Origin: Anaerolineales bacterium
GTDB lineage: Bacteria; Chloroflexota; Anaerolineae; Anaerolineales; JABWBV01
Length of the DNA: 9,379 nt
NCBI GenBank assembly: GCA_027019845.1
Contig: JALUWE010000359.1
Coordinates: 1-9,379 of the forward strand
Reading direction: 5' to 3'
The translations under genes were made by a program, and so were the position numbers. Below the pieces are notes generated by a model, which had not been told where the DNA came from, made no database searches, and saw nothing but the letters and a program-made list of their open reading frames with translations. Each line of letters begins with the position of its first letter. Within the stretch, counting starts at the first letter, position 1. Positions 1 to 8,502 of the stretch are shown here, piece after piece.

Positions 1-600
1 GCGGACGATTACATCACCAAACCGTTCGACATCGAAGAGCTAAAACTACGCGTCCAAAACGCTATTGCCCGCGCAGAACGAGAAAGCCTTACCGATCCGC
101 GCTCGGGCCTGCCATCCGGCCGCCTCATTGAAGACGAGCTGCGCCGCATCATCCGCCGCGATTCCTGGGAACTGATGGACATTCGCCTATCTCACTTCGA
201 GGCGTTCAAAGAAGTGTATGGTTTTGTGGCCGGAGATGACGTTTTACGTTTCACCGCCATGCTGATGGGCGAAGTGGTCGATGAGCTTGGTTCACCCAAC
301 GACTTTATCGGGCATTCCGGGGGCGCGAACTTCATCATCATTACCACCGAGGAGGCTGGCCCGGCCATCCGGCGACGGCTGAAAGAACGCTTCGCAGAAG
401 AAGTGCTCACACACTACAACTTCATCGACCGTGAACAAGGGTACATTCTCTACAACCGCGAAGACGGCAAATCCGAAAAAATCCCTCTCATGTCCATCTC
501 CATTGGCAGCGTATCGCCCTCGAAGAACCAATTTGCAGACATCCGAGAGATCACCGAACTGGCAGCAGAAGCCCGGCGAAAAGATAGCATAGCCGCATAG
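1..600 (+). CDS. Response regulator with degenerate GGDEF domain (5' truncated by window)
   Basis: The reading frame is open from base 1, so the gene starts upstream; 199 residues are visible. Residues 1-30 are the end of a receiver domain: the 'DDYITKPF' motif carries the conserved lysine (K7) that contacts the phosphoryl group, followed by helix 5. A linker 'TDPRSGLP' (about residues 31-38), the usual entry to a GGDEF domain, follows. The GGDEF-like domain runs to about residue 190. Its signature is GGANF (residues 107-111, bases 319-333) instead of GGDEF. The 'DLDxFKxxND' strand reads 'RLSHFEAFKE' (62-71), so the metal-binding Asp and substrate-binding Asn positions are replaced. The RxxD inhibitory site reads SPND (98-101). 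Diguanylate cyclase activity is therefore unlikely; the domain may bind nucleotide or a partner. It lies 17 bp upstream of the giant kinase, a possible phosphodonor. The ATG at 175 is internal to the domain and not the start. Confidence 0.88.
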   Translation, partial: ADDYITKPFDIEELKLRVQNAIARAERESLTDPRSGLPSGRLIEDELRRIIRRDSWELMDIRLSHFEAFKEVYGFVAGDDVLRFTAMLMGEVVDELGSPNDFIGHSGGANFIIITTEEAGPAIRRRLKERFAEEVLTHYNFIDREQGYILYNREDGKSEKIPLMSISIGSVSPSKNQFADIREITELAAEARRKDSIAA

Positions 601-617
601 ACGCTGCACATAAGAAC

Positions 618-3600
618 ATGTTCGCATTAGACCCAATCGTATTCGGACTACTCCTTGTTTTCATCGCGGTAGTTCTTTTTGGATTAACTCGATTGGTTCT
701 GCGCGCGGTTCCGAAAATTCAACCCACCCCAGCCACAACCTCCCTCCCAAGCGCAGTGGTGTCCCTGGATTTGCCCGCTCACAAAGATGCGGTTTTGCTG
801 ATACAGCCCGGGGGAAAGATCATTTACGCCAACCGCGTCATCCGAGAATGGCTCAACCTCTCTCAGGACGGCCTTCCCAACCTGGAACACCTTGCCCGGC
901 AGGCCAGACCCAGCGAAACATTTTTGAGCCTGTGTGCTGCCCCGGGACAGGCTCGCATTTCAATGCAGGGGTTGATGGTGGAGGCCACTTCCTACTCTAT
1001 CCCCCATCAGGAGTCCCGTGCCATCCTGCTCACCTTACGCCGCCCAGACCTGACAGTCCTGACACAAGAAGACAGCAGCGTCTCCGGTCGTGCGCTGGAA
1101 ATCTTAACCGAACTCAGCCGCACCATGACCGCCAGCCTGTCCGTAAAAGCGACCTTACAGGCCATTCTCGAAAGCGTCGAACGGCTCGTTCCATCGGACA
1201 TTTCTGAAATTACCGTCTGGGATGAGGACCAAAACCTACTGATCCCGTATGGATTTGTGGGGCTGCCCGGCATCGACCGTCGGCTGGAAAGAGCAAACCG
1301 GGTATATCGGCCGGATGAAGGGTATAGCGGCTACCTTTTTACCCACCGGACCCCACTGCTGATACCGGATATCGACAACTTTCGAGAGGTGCGTCCGGCG
1401 GTCGAACGACACAATTTCCCGATGCGCTCCTTCTTGGGTGTGCCGCTACTGATCGCGGACGAGGCCATCGGCACACTCGAGCTCGGCTCCCTGACAACCG
1501 ACTCCTTCAGCCAGAATGATCAAGAAATTCTCACCATTCTATCCAGTCAGGCGGCGGTGGCGCTCAAAAACGCGCTCGTGCACGAAGAGGAAGCACAACG
1601 GGTTGCAGAACTTACCGGGCTGGCCCAGCTTGCGCAGGCAGTGGGGAAAATTTATCACACCCGCGACCTGTTCTCGCACCTGATCGACAGCATTACGCCT
1701 TTGTTAGACGTCAACATCCTGGGATTCTTAATTTTCGACAAAACCCAAAATCGGCTGAATGGTGAAGTGCCCTTCGTCGGTATCCCAGACCACATCATCC
1801 ACACCATGTATTGGGCGGAAATCGCGCCCGGCAGCCCGGCAGAGAAAATCTGGCAATCTCAGGAAGTGGTGGTGGCTCCCAACGCACCGGAAGACCCCAA
1901 GCTAGAAGCTTTGGGCCTGGCCTCCATCGCTCAGGCCGCCGGGATACAAAACACAGTGCTGATGCCCCTCACGCTGGGGGGACGTGCCCTGGGGTATTTG
2001 CAGGCAGCCAACAAGAAAGACAACACACCCTTTACCGAAGAAGATTTGCGCATGTTGGCGATTGTTGCCGGTCAGGCCGCGCCCATCATCGAAAACGCCA
2101 ATCTGATCCAGGAAACACGCCGCCGGGCACAACAAGCCGAAGCACTACGCAAGATCGCGGCCCTGGCAGGCGCCGCAGCCACATTAGACGAAATTCTGAC
2201 CTTTTCGCTGGCCGAAATTGCGCGCCTATTGCGCTCGGAATATGCCGCCATCTACTTGCTGGAAGAGGACCACTACGAGCTCCAACTGCATGAACCCTCG
2301 TTGTTCAATATAACCACCACGCACCTGGACGGCGTCATCCGCATCCCTGTCGATGACCCGCGCTACCGCAGCACCGCCACTGCACGACAACAGATCATCA
2401 CCTACCCCGTCGGAAACGACGACCAACCCCCACCCCCCCTCTACCGACAACTCTTTGAGACCTTGCAAACCGGTTCCGGCATCTCCGTGCCGTTGGTGGT
2501 ACGGGACCGGGGGATTGGCGAAATGATCCTGGGAAGCAGCCAGGAAAACTACTACAAAGTGTCGGACATCGAGCTGGCTTACACCGCCGCAGGACAAATC
2601 GCCGGCGCCATCGAACGCTCCACCCTGTACACCCAAACAGACGAATCGCTGCGCAGGCGGGTAGAACAGCTCACCTCCATCGCCCGCATCAGCCGGGAGC
2701 TGAACACCTCCCTCGACCTAAACCAGCTCTTGAAACTGGTGCACGACGAAGCCATCTACAATACCGGCGCAGATTGCGGCACCATCCTGCTGCTCGACAT
2801 AGAGAACGCCAACGGACAACAACCCGCCATTGCCTTACACATCGGAGACAAGCCAGGGGAGACCATTCTTCCCTTCGAGCAAACCGTGCTCCAAACACGT
2901 GAAGCGCTGATCATCGAAGACTTTTCCCAAAGCAACCACCCTCCCCCACACCACTCGGTTGGCACCTCGATGGTGGTGCCCATTGCTTACCAGAACGACA
3001 TCGTCGGGCTAATCCATCTCCATGCCCGCACGCCACACCGCTTCGATCAAGAGTCCATAGAAATTGCTCAAACGCTGGCTGTCCAGGCCGCCATTGCCCT
3101 CGGCAACGCCCGGCGTTATCACGAGCAGGTCCAGCGCAACCAACAGATCAAGCGCAGCATGGAGACGCTCGCCAAGCTCCTGGAGACCAACCAGGCCCTG
3201 CGCCACGAGCAAACCATTGAAGATGCACTCAACGCCATTGCCGCAGGCATTCGAGAAGCCACCCCCTTCGACGCGGTGTTAATCAGCGTGTACGACTCAC
3301 ACACCAACGCGCTGGTCCGCACCGCCAACGTGGGCGTTCCAACAGAAGCCATACAGGAGCTTCAAAAACACCGGATTCCCTGGCAACAAATCGAAGAACT
3401 TCTCAGGCCAGAATTTCGAATCCATAATTCCTACTTCATTCCCGGCGACCGATCCCCGATCATCCCACCCGACATCCATACGGTAACGCTGCTTCCCTCC
3501 GAAAAAACGGGCGCCAATAGCAACGCCTGGCAGGCTGAGGATGTGCTCTTCATCCCGCTCTATAACGGCGATCAGACCCCCCTCGGCCTGATCAGCGTCG

Positions 3601-6600
3601 ATGCACCGAGAAACGGCCTGAGACCGGACCACGTCACTATCGACGCCCTGGAAATCTTCGCCACCCAGGCAGCATTGACCATCGAACGGCACAACCAGAT
3701 CAACGCGCTCCAAACCCAGGTGGACAATTTGTTAGATGAGGTCGAGCGCGCACATCAAGCCTCTGAGACCGCACAAGCGCATCTCCCCTTCCTGCTGCAC
3801 AAAGATCTCGAGCAAACCGCCGCCCTGCATCGGCTGAGTTCACGTGCCCTGCACATTCATGCTGCGTTGGAAATGATCGAGATCGTTTTCCGCCAGCAGG
3901 ACCGGGAAGCGGTGTTCAGGTCTTTAGGAGAGGAAATGGTCGCCCGCATGGGGTTAGACATCGTACTGATCGCAGAACCCTCTCGCCGGGGGTTGGTACT
4001 TACCCATTCGTTCGGCCGCTTCCCCAATGGCGCAAATCCCCAGGCACTGCTGGGCCAGCGCAACCCCCTCACAAGCAGCTTACAATCCCGTACACCGTTC
4101 TTCATCCCCGATCTGGAGCGCGAAGAATACGCCCAATGGCGAAACTCCCCCCTGTTGAGCAGCCTCAAAACCCAGAGTTTCATTTGCCTCCCCATCCTTT
4201 CGGCCACATCGCCCGATGCTGTCGAGGCCGCTGTGTTGGGCATCGGCCACACACCCACAACCGAATTCACCCCCGAAGATCAACACATCTTTACACTGGT
4301 GGCCCAGCAGATAACGCTCGCCCTCCACAACCTCGACATCCTCGAATCCACTCGCCAACGTCTGCGCGAGGTGGACCTGATGCTCGACTTCAGCCGCCAG
4401 CTTGGCAGCCTGAACCCCCAAGAAATCATGCGCGCGCTGGTGGAAAGCGTTTTACAGTTTGTACCCAACGCAGATGCCGCGCTGATCGCCCTATGGGATG
4501 AGGAACAACAATGCCTCACACCCCACGCGGCCTCCGGGTATCACGACAACCAGCAGATGATGGAGATCGCCTACCGGGCGGGAGAGGCCCTGCCCGGCAA
4601 GGTTTTCCAAAGCGGCCAGGCGCTTCGGGTGGACGAGGTGGATTTTGCCCGCGACTACAATTTGCCCCCCAAAAACTTGTTGCACTACCGCGAAGCCACT
4701 GAGGGAATCGTCCCCATATCCAGTTTATTGATCCCCATCCAGGCCGGAGACAAAACCCTGGGCGTTATGGTGTTGGACAATTTCAGCACACCGCAGGCGT
4801 TCACCGATGAAGACATGGCCCTGATCAGCTCGCTCACACAACAAACCGGCCTGATCCTGGAAAACGCCAGGCTGTTCCAGGCTGCGGAACAGCGCTCCAT
4901 TCAATTGCAAACCCTGACCGATGTTGCCACCACAATCACCTCGGACTTACAAGTCGACGCGATCATCGCCTCGCTTTTAGAGCACCTGAAAAAAATCCTC
5001 CCCTTCGACACCGGCACCCTCTGGCTGCGGCAAGAGAATACCCTCACCATCCGCGCCGTCATGGGCTTCGAGGACGACGAAGAACGCTATGGCTTGCAAG
5101 TAGCCATCGAAGACAGCCGGCTGCTCAAAGAAATGATCACCTCCGGGCAACCGATCAACGTCCCCAACGTGCAGGAGGACGCGCGCTTCCCGGCCCTGGT
5201 GGAACACCCGCGGCTCTCCTGGCTGGGAATCCCCCTGATTACAAAAGGCGACGTGGTCGGGGTGATCGCACTGGAAAAGAAAGAAGCCAACGCCTACACG
5301 CTGGACCACGTACAGGTTGCCACAACCTTTGCCAGCCAGGCCGCGGTCGCACTGGAAAACGCCCGGCTGTTCGAAGAAAGCATGCAACGCACCCGCGAGC
5401 TAAACCGGCGCACCGAACGGCTGGACCTGCTCAACCGCCTATCCACCGAATTCAGCGCCTCGCTCGATCCGGTGCAAATCCTCGAACTCACGGCAGAGCA
5501 ATTCCACCAAACCATTCGCTGCTCCGCCATCTCCGCGCTGCTGGTAGACTCCGACGGCACCCCCCACCTGGTGGCCGAACACCCTGATTTCCAGGCGCGA
5601 AACACCCCGGTCGATGCACAGCTGCTGATCGACCACCTCCAGGAATCGCAGGGCGCTTTCATCACCAACGACGTATCCAAAGAACCCATTCTGGCACCTT
5701 TGCGCGGCTTTTTATCCACCCGCAAAACCCACTCCTTGCTCGCCTTCCTCCTGGCAACCGGCAGCGACACCCACGGCCTGCTGATGATCCACTCCGACAA
5801 AGACGGCTTCCCCTCCAGCGAAATCGAATTGGCAAACACGATCAGCAATCAGGCCTCGGTGGCATTAGGCAACGCGCGCTTGTTTGCTCGCGTACAGGAC
5901 GCGCTGGCCGAAACAGCCGAACAGGCCCGCCGGCTGGCACTGCTCAACGACATGAGCGCCCAACTCAGCCGCGCCCAGGACATCCCCAACATCTTCGAAA
6001 TCATGGTAGACAGCACCGCTCAGATTGTGAACAACGCCAGCCGGGTTAGCGCAGCAATGCTCGAACCGGACGGAGAGCACTTCACCGTGTATGCCTTACG
6101 CGGCGAAGCAGGGAACGCGCCTGCCCATTCACAACACTCCCTGAAAAACGCGCCTTTCATTCAAAAAGCCATCCAGGAAAAAACCGCGGTCGCCGTCGGG
6201 GACGCCCAAGAGAAAGCCTTGCCCAACATTCGCTCACTCATCATCATCCCCCTGTTCACCCGTGGAGAGGTCCTGGGGACACTCAATGTCGGCAGCAAAA
6301 ACGAACGAGCTTTTTCCGAGAGCGATCAAAACATCCTGTTACAAATTGCCTCTCTGGTTTCTGCCACCATCGAAAACAAAAACCTGCTGGAAGAAACGCA
6401 ACGACTGACAGAAGAGCTGGAAGAAAGGGTGCGCGAAAGAACCCAGGCACTCGAAATCGAGCACCAACGCACCCAAACCCTGCTGGGCATCATCACCGAA
6501 CTATCCGCCAGCCTGGATTTGGACATTGTGCTCACCCGCACGCTCGAGCTGATCAACAAAATCGTGGGCGCGGAACAAAGCACCATCATGCTCTCCCATG

Positions 6601-8099
6601 CTGCCGACATGTTCCTCCTGCGCCGGGCCTCGCACGGCTACACCGTGCCCACACCCACAGGCGGGCAAAAATCGAAATTCTCCGCTAATGAGGGGTTGGC
6701 CGGTTGGGTGATCACACACCGTAAAGCCGCCCTGATCCCAGACCTGCGGGAAGATGAGCGCTGGATACAACCCCCCGCGGCAGAAAAATTCGCAGTCGAA
6801 CACCGCAGCGCGATTGGTGTGCCGCTCTTGTTAGGCGAAGAGGCGCTGGGCGCGTTATTGCTGTTCCACCACCAACCCAATCACTTCTCCGACGACACCC
6901 TCGATCTGGTGCAGGCTACAGCCAAACAGATCGCAGTCGCAATCAACAACGCCCAGCTGTACAGCCTGATCCGCGACCAGGCCGAACGCCTCGGAAACAT
7001 GCTGCGCAACCAGCAGGTAGAATCCAGCCGCCTGCGCGCCATTCTCGAGGCCGTGGCCGATGGCGTACTGGTGACGGAAGCCGACGGCACCATCTCGTTG
7101 CTAAACGCCTCCGCGACAGAAATCCTCGGCCTGGACGACAGCCAGGTGGTGAGCAAATCGCTCGAAAACTTCATCGGTTTGTTCGGCCGGGCCGGGCGTG
7201 TCTGGTTGGACACCATCCGCTCATGGTCGGAAGATGCAAGCGCATACCGGCCGGGAGAAACGTTCACGGAACAAATCACCCTGGAAGATGGGCGCGTGGT
7301 AGCCGTTAGCCTGGCGCCGGTTGCCACCCGGAACGAATTCTTGGGCACGGTTTCCATCTTCCGCGACATCACCCACCAGGTAGAAGTAGACCGCTTGAAA
7401 TCCGAATTCGTCGCCACCGTCAGCCACGAACTGAGAACCCCCATGACCTCCATCCGGGGATACGTGGACATTTTGCTGATGGGCGCCGCCGGCCCCCTCA
7501 ACGAACAACAAATCAACTTCCTGAAAGTCGTCCAAAGCAACACCGAGCGATTGAACATCCTGGTGAACGATTTGTTGGACATCTCGCGCATCGAAGCCGG
7601 CAAAATCACGCTGACCTTTCAGAGTGTAGATTTGCTCGAAATTGCCAACGAGGTAGCAACCGACCTCCAACGCAGATCGGACGAAGAAGACAAACAAATC
7701 CGCATCGAAATCGAGCGACCGGAAACCGCCCCACGTGCAACGGGCGACCCAGAACGCGTCCGCCAAATCTTCGAGAATCTGATCGAAAACGCCTATAACT
7801 ACACCCCCCCAGGCGGCGAAATTCGAGTGCGCTTCCACACCCGGGAGAACTTCATCCAAATCGATATTCAGGACAACGGCGTTGGAATCGCCCCAGATGA
7901 ACAAAAACGCATTTTCGAACGGTTTTATCGCGGCGAAGACCCCCTGGTGTTGGCAACACCCGGAACAGGGTTAGGCCTTTCTATTGTACAGCATCTCATC
8001 GAATTACACGGCGGGCAGATATGGATAGAAAGCCAAGGAATTCCCGGCCAGGGAAGCACCTTTTCCTTTACGTTGCCCGCATACATCCCTGGAGAATAA
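618..8099 (+). CDS. Giant membrane-anchored multi-GAF/PAS sensor histidine kinase (2,493 aa)
   Basis: This gene encodes a sensor kinase that would autophosphorylate on histidine and pass phosphate to a response regulator. Residues 7-31 form one hydrophobic segment followed by R/K residues (R25, R29, K33), which suggests a single membrane anchor with the rest cytoplasmic. Residues about 52-150 look like a weak PAS domain ('GGKIIYANR' at 65-73). Eleven GAF domains follow (about 156-2110), then a PAS domain (about 2136-2257, 'EADGTISLLNASA'). The HisKA domain (about 2258-2325) has SHELRTP with phosphoacceptor H2270. The HATPase domain (about 2370-2489) has N-box N2387/N2391, the DNGVGI G1 box from D2419 and GTGLGL at 2449-2454. 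All catalytic boxes are intact, and the E-L-R-T after His fits the phosphatase motif of HisKA kinases. There is no attached receiver. The ATG at 618 is the only possible start, because a stop lies in frame at 585-587 and no other start codon intervenes; the Shine-Dalgarno is poor. The length is far above a typical kinase of 400-900 residues. Confidence 0.95.
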   Translation: MFALDPIVFGLLLVFIAVVLFGLTRLVLRAVPKIQPTPATTSLPSAVVSLDLPAHKDAVLLIQPGGKIIYANRVIREWLNLSQDGLPNLEHLARQARPSETFLSLCAAPGQARISMQGLMVEATSYSIPHQESRAILLTLRRPDLTVLTQEDSSVSGRALEILTELSRTMTASLSVKATLQAILESVERLVPSDISEITVWDEDQNLLIPYGFVGLPGIDRRLERANRVYRPDEGYSGYLFTHRTPLLIPDIDNFREVRPAVERHNFPMRSFLGVPLLIADEAIGTLELGSLTTDSFSQNDQEILTILSSQAAVALKNALVHEEEAQRVAELTGLAQLAQAVGKIYHTRDLFSHLIDSITPLLDVNILGFLIFDKTQNRLNGEVPFVGIPDHIIHTMYWAEIAPGSPAEKIWQSQEVVVAPNAPEDPKLEALGLASIAQAAGIQNTVLMPLTLGGRALGYLQAANKKDNTPFTEEDLRMLAIVAGQAAPIIENANLIQETRRRAQQAEALRKIAALAGAAATLDEILTFSLAEIARLLRSEYAAIYLLEEDHYELQLHEPSLFNITTTHLDGVIRIPVDDPRYRSTATARQQIITYPVGNDDQPPPPLYRQLFETLQTGSGISVPLVVRDRGIGEMILGSSQENYYKVSDIELAYTAAGQIAGAIERSTLYTQTDESLRRRVEQLTSIARISRELNTSLDLNQLLKLVHDEAIYNTGADCGTILLLDIENANGQQPAIALHIGDKPGETILPFEQTVLQTREALIIEDFSQSNHPPPHHSVGTSMVVPIAYQNDIVGLIHLHARTPHRFDQESIEIAQTLAVQAAIALGNARRYHEQVQRNQQIKRSMETLAKLLETNQALRHEQTIEDALNAIAAGIREATPFDAVLISVYDSHTNALVRTANVGVPTEAIQELQKHRIPWQQIEELLRPEFRIHNSYFIPGDRSPIIPPDIHTVTLLPSEKTGANSNAWQAEDVLFIPLYNGDQTPLGLISVDAPRNGLRPDHVTIDALEIFATQAALTIERHNQINALQTQVDNLLDEVERAHQASETAQAHLPFLLHKDLEQTAALHRLSSRALHIHAALEMIEIVFRQQDREAVFRSLGEEMVARMGLDIVLIAEPSRRGLVLTHSFGRFPNGANPQALLGQRNPLTSSLQSRTPFFIPDLEREEYAQWRNSPLLSSLKTQSFICLPILSATSPDAVEAAVLGIGHTPTTEFTPEDQHIFTLVAQQITLALHNLDILESTRQRLREVDLMLDFSRQLGSLNPQEIMRALVESVLQFVPNADAALIALWDEEQQCLTPHAASGYHDNQQMMEIAYRAGEALPGKVFQSGQALRVDEVDFARDYNLPPKNLLHYREATEGIVPISSLLIPIQAGDKTLGVMVLDNFSTPQAFTDEDMALISSLTQQTGLILENARLFQAAEQRSIQLQTLTDVATTITSDLQVDAIIASLLEHLKKILPFDTGTLWLRQENTLTIRAVMGFEDDEERYGLQVAIEDSRLLKEMITSGQPINVPNVQEDARFPALVEHPRLSWLGIPLITKGDVVGVIALEKKEANAYTLDHVQVATTFASQAAVALENARLFEESMQRTRELNRRTERLDLLNRLSTEFSASLDPVQILELTAEQFHQTIRCSAISALLVDSDGTPHLVAEHPDFQARNTPVDAQLLIDHLQESQGAFITNDVSKEPILAPLRGFLSTRKTHSLLAFLLATGSDTHGLLMIHSDKDGFPSSEIELANTISNQASVALGNARLFARVQDALAETAEQARRLALLNDMSAQLSRAQDIPNIFEIMVDSTAQIVNNASRVSAAMLEPDGEHFTVYALRGEAGNAPAHSQHSLKNAPFIQKAIQEKTAVAVGDAQEKALPNIRSLIIIPLFTRGEVLGTLNVGSKNERAFSESDQNILLQIASLVSATIENKNLLEETQRLTEELEERVRERTQALEIEHQRTQTLLGIITELSASLDLDIVLTRTLELINKIVGAEQSTIMLSHAADMFLLRRASHGYTVPTPTGGQKSKFSANEGLAGWVITHRKAALIPDLREDERWIQPPAAEKFAVEHRSAIGVPLLLGEEALGALLLFHHQPNHFSDDTLDLVQATAKQIAVAINNAQLYSLIRDQAERLGNMLRNQQVESSRLRAILEAVADGVLVTEADGTISLLNASATEILGLDDSQVVSKSLENFIGLFGRAGRVWLDTIRSWSEDASAYRPGETFTEQITLEDGRVVAVSLAPVATRNEFLGTVSIFRDITHQVEVDRLKSEFVATVSHELRTPMTSIRGYVDILLMGAAGPLNEQQINFLKVVQSNTERLNILVNDLLDISRIEAGKITLTFQSVDLLEIANEVATDLQRRSDEEDKQIRIEIERPETAPRATGDPERVRQIFENLIENAYNYTPPGGEIRVRFHTRENFIQIDIQDNGVGIAPDEQKRIFERFYRGEDPLVLATPGTGLGLSIVQHLIELHGGQIWIESQGIPGQGSTFSFTLPAYIPGE
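1083..6980 (+). repeat. Array of eleven tandem GAF-domain coding units
   Basis: Each unit ends in a recognisable helix of the type 'xxQAAVALENARLF'. I find eleven, with the Q (or equivalent) at residues 311, 486, 660, 823, 1017, 1231, 1409, 1574, 1745, 1913 (Leu) and 2104. Spacings are 175, 174, 163, 194, 214, 178, 165, 171, 168 and 191 residues, matching one GAF domain plus a connecting helix. Approximate domains: 156-325, 328-500, 507-678, 680-843, 844-1034, 1084-1254, 1255-1429, 1430-1602, 1603-1774, 1775-1930 and 1955-2125. Most units also show a central 'GVPLL...G.LxL' type core. Units are diverged in sequence, so this is old duplication or accretion, not a recent DNA repeat. None contains the Cys-His pair of bilin-binding GAF domains, so ligands are unknown. 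Units 5, 9 and 10 fit the GAF consensus least well. Confidence 0.85.
6411..6479 (+). other. Coiled-coil signalling helix inside the GAF array
   Basis: Between GAF 10 and GAF 11 lies a charged heptad-like helix (about residues 1932-1954) containing 'ELEERVRERTQALE'. This sequence style is commonly found just before a HisKA domain or between a sensor domain and a kinase core. Here it precedes another GAF and PAS domain. It likely continues the dimer helix through the protein and may mark an old fusion joint. Confidence 0.6.
7389..8087 (+). other. HisKA-HATPase_c catalytic core of the giant kinase
   Basis: This segment encodes the transmitter module. The dimerisation and phosphoacceptor domain begins at 'DRLKSEF' and holds the phosphoacceptor His codon at 7425-7427 (H2270). 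The ATP-binding domain carries the N box (Asn codons 7776 and 7788), G1 Asp codon 7872, the F-box 'FERFYRG' and the G2 GTGLGL box from 7962. A short insert 'EDPLVLATPG' in the ATP lid is within normal variation. The complete set of boxes indicates an active kinase; phosphatase activity is also plausible from the residues just after the histidine. Confidence 0.95.
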
Positions 8100-8103
8100 C
8101 AAC

Positions 8104-8107
8104 GAGG
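8104..8107 (+). promoter_or_regulatory. Ribosome binding site (GAGG) for the CheY-like gene
   Basis: GAGG lies five bases upstream of the ATG at 8113, within the 13-bp gap after the kinase stop codon. It is the clearest Shine-Dalgarno of the window; the kinase and hydrolase starts have no comparable site. This could let the small receiver be made in excess over the giant kinase (inference). Confidence 0.7.
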
Positions 8108-8112
8108 CAAAG

Positions 8113-8484
8113 ATGGCAAAAATACTGATCGCAGAAGACGAGCAAGACATTCGGGATTTGATCACGTTTACCCTCCGATTTGCCGGGCACGAGGTCACCG
8201 CGGTGGCAAACGGCGCAGAGGCCGTTGAAAAAGCCATCGAAATCGTCCCCGACTTGATTCTGTTGGACGTTCGCATGCCCAAAATGAACGGCTATCAGGC
8301 CTGTGAACAGATCAAGAAAAAAGCAAGCACCAAACACATCCCTGTGGTTTTCCTATCTGCCAAAGGGCAGGAATCCGAAGTACGCGCCGGGATGCAGGCC
8401 GGGGCCATCGACTACATTTTGAAACCATTCGCCCCGGACAAACTCACCGAGCGTGTCTCGGAACTGCTTGCCCAAAACCAGTAA
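8113..8484 (+). CDS. CheY-like single-domain response regulator
   Basis: The product is 123 residues, the size of a lone receiver domain, with no output domain. All key residues are visible: the acidic pocket E8/D9, phosphoacceptor D52 in 'LLDVRMP', switch S82 in 'FLSAKG', aromatic Y101, and K104 in 'LKPF'. It should accept phosphate from a histidine kinase and act by binding a partner or by relaying phosphate onward. The gene begins 13 bp after the giant kinase with a good GAGG site, so that kinase is the obvious phosphodonor (inference from context). The stop TAA at 8482 is followed in frame by a second TAA at 8488. Its target cannot be told from sequence. Confidence 0.95.
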   Translation: MAKILIAEDEQDIRDLITFTLRFAGHEVTAVANGAEAVEKAIEIVPDLILLDVRMPKMNGYQACEQIKKKASTKHIPVVFLSAKGQESEVRAGMQAGAIDYILKPFAPDKLTERVSELLAQNQ

Positions 8485-8502
8485 CCCTAACGGACTCCGA
8501 CC

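Noticed and set aside
175..600. ATG at 175 as the start of a 141-residue protein
   Set aside because: The frame is open to base 1 and encodes the receiver end 'YITKPF' and the GGDEF entry motif in register, so the ATG is internal.
1811..2293. Plus-strand frame nested in another phase of the kinase gene
   Set aside because: Its translation is Arg/Gly/Pro-rich and low in hydrophobic core residues, typical of an out-of-phase reading of a GC-rich gene, while the kinase frame here encodes a good GAF domain.
5294..5848. Minus-strand frame of 184 codons opposite GAF 8-9
   Set aside because: It is Ser/Arg-rich, has no recognisable motif and is fully antisense to conserved GAF coding sequence.
1083..6980. 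Phytochrome or cyanobacteriochrome-type GAF domains
   Set aside because: The few cysteines visible in the array are not followed by histidine, and no other bilin-binding signature is seen.
6881..7904. Long minus-strand open frames (6881-7609 and 7221-7904) opposite the kinase C-terminus
   Set aside because: They lie antisense to the conserved PAS, HisKA and HATPase coding sequence, overlap one another, and their translations are Ser/Arg-rich or otherwise show no domain I recognise. They follow from codon bias on the coding strand.
8485..8502. Terminator or promoter between the CheY-like gene and the hydrolase gene
   Set aside because: The 18-bp gap is too short to hold a hairpin with a T-run or a full promoter, and I see neither.
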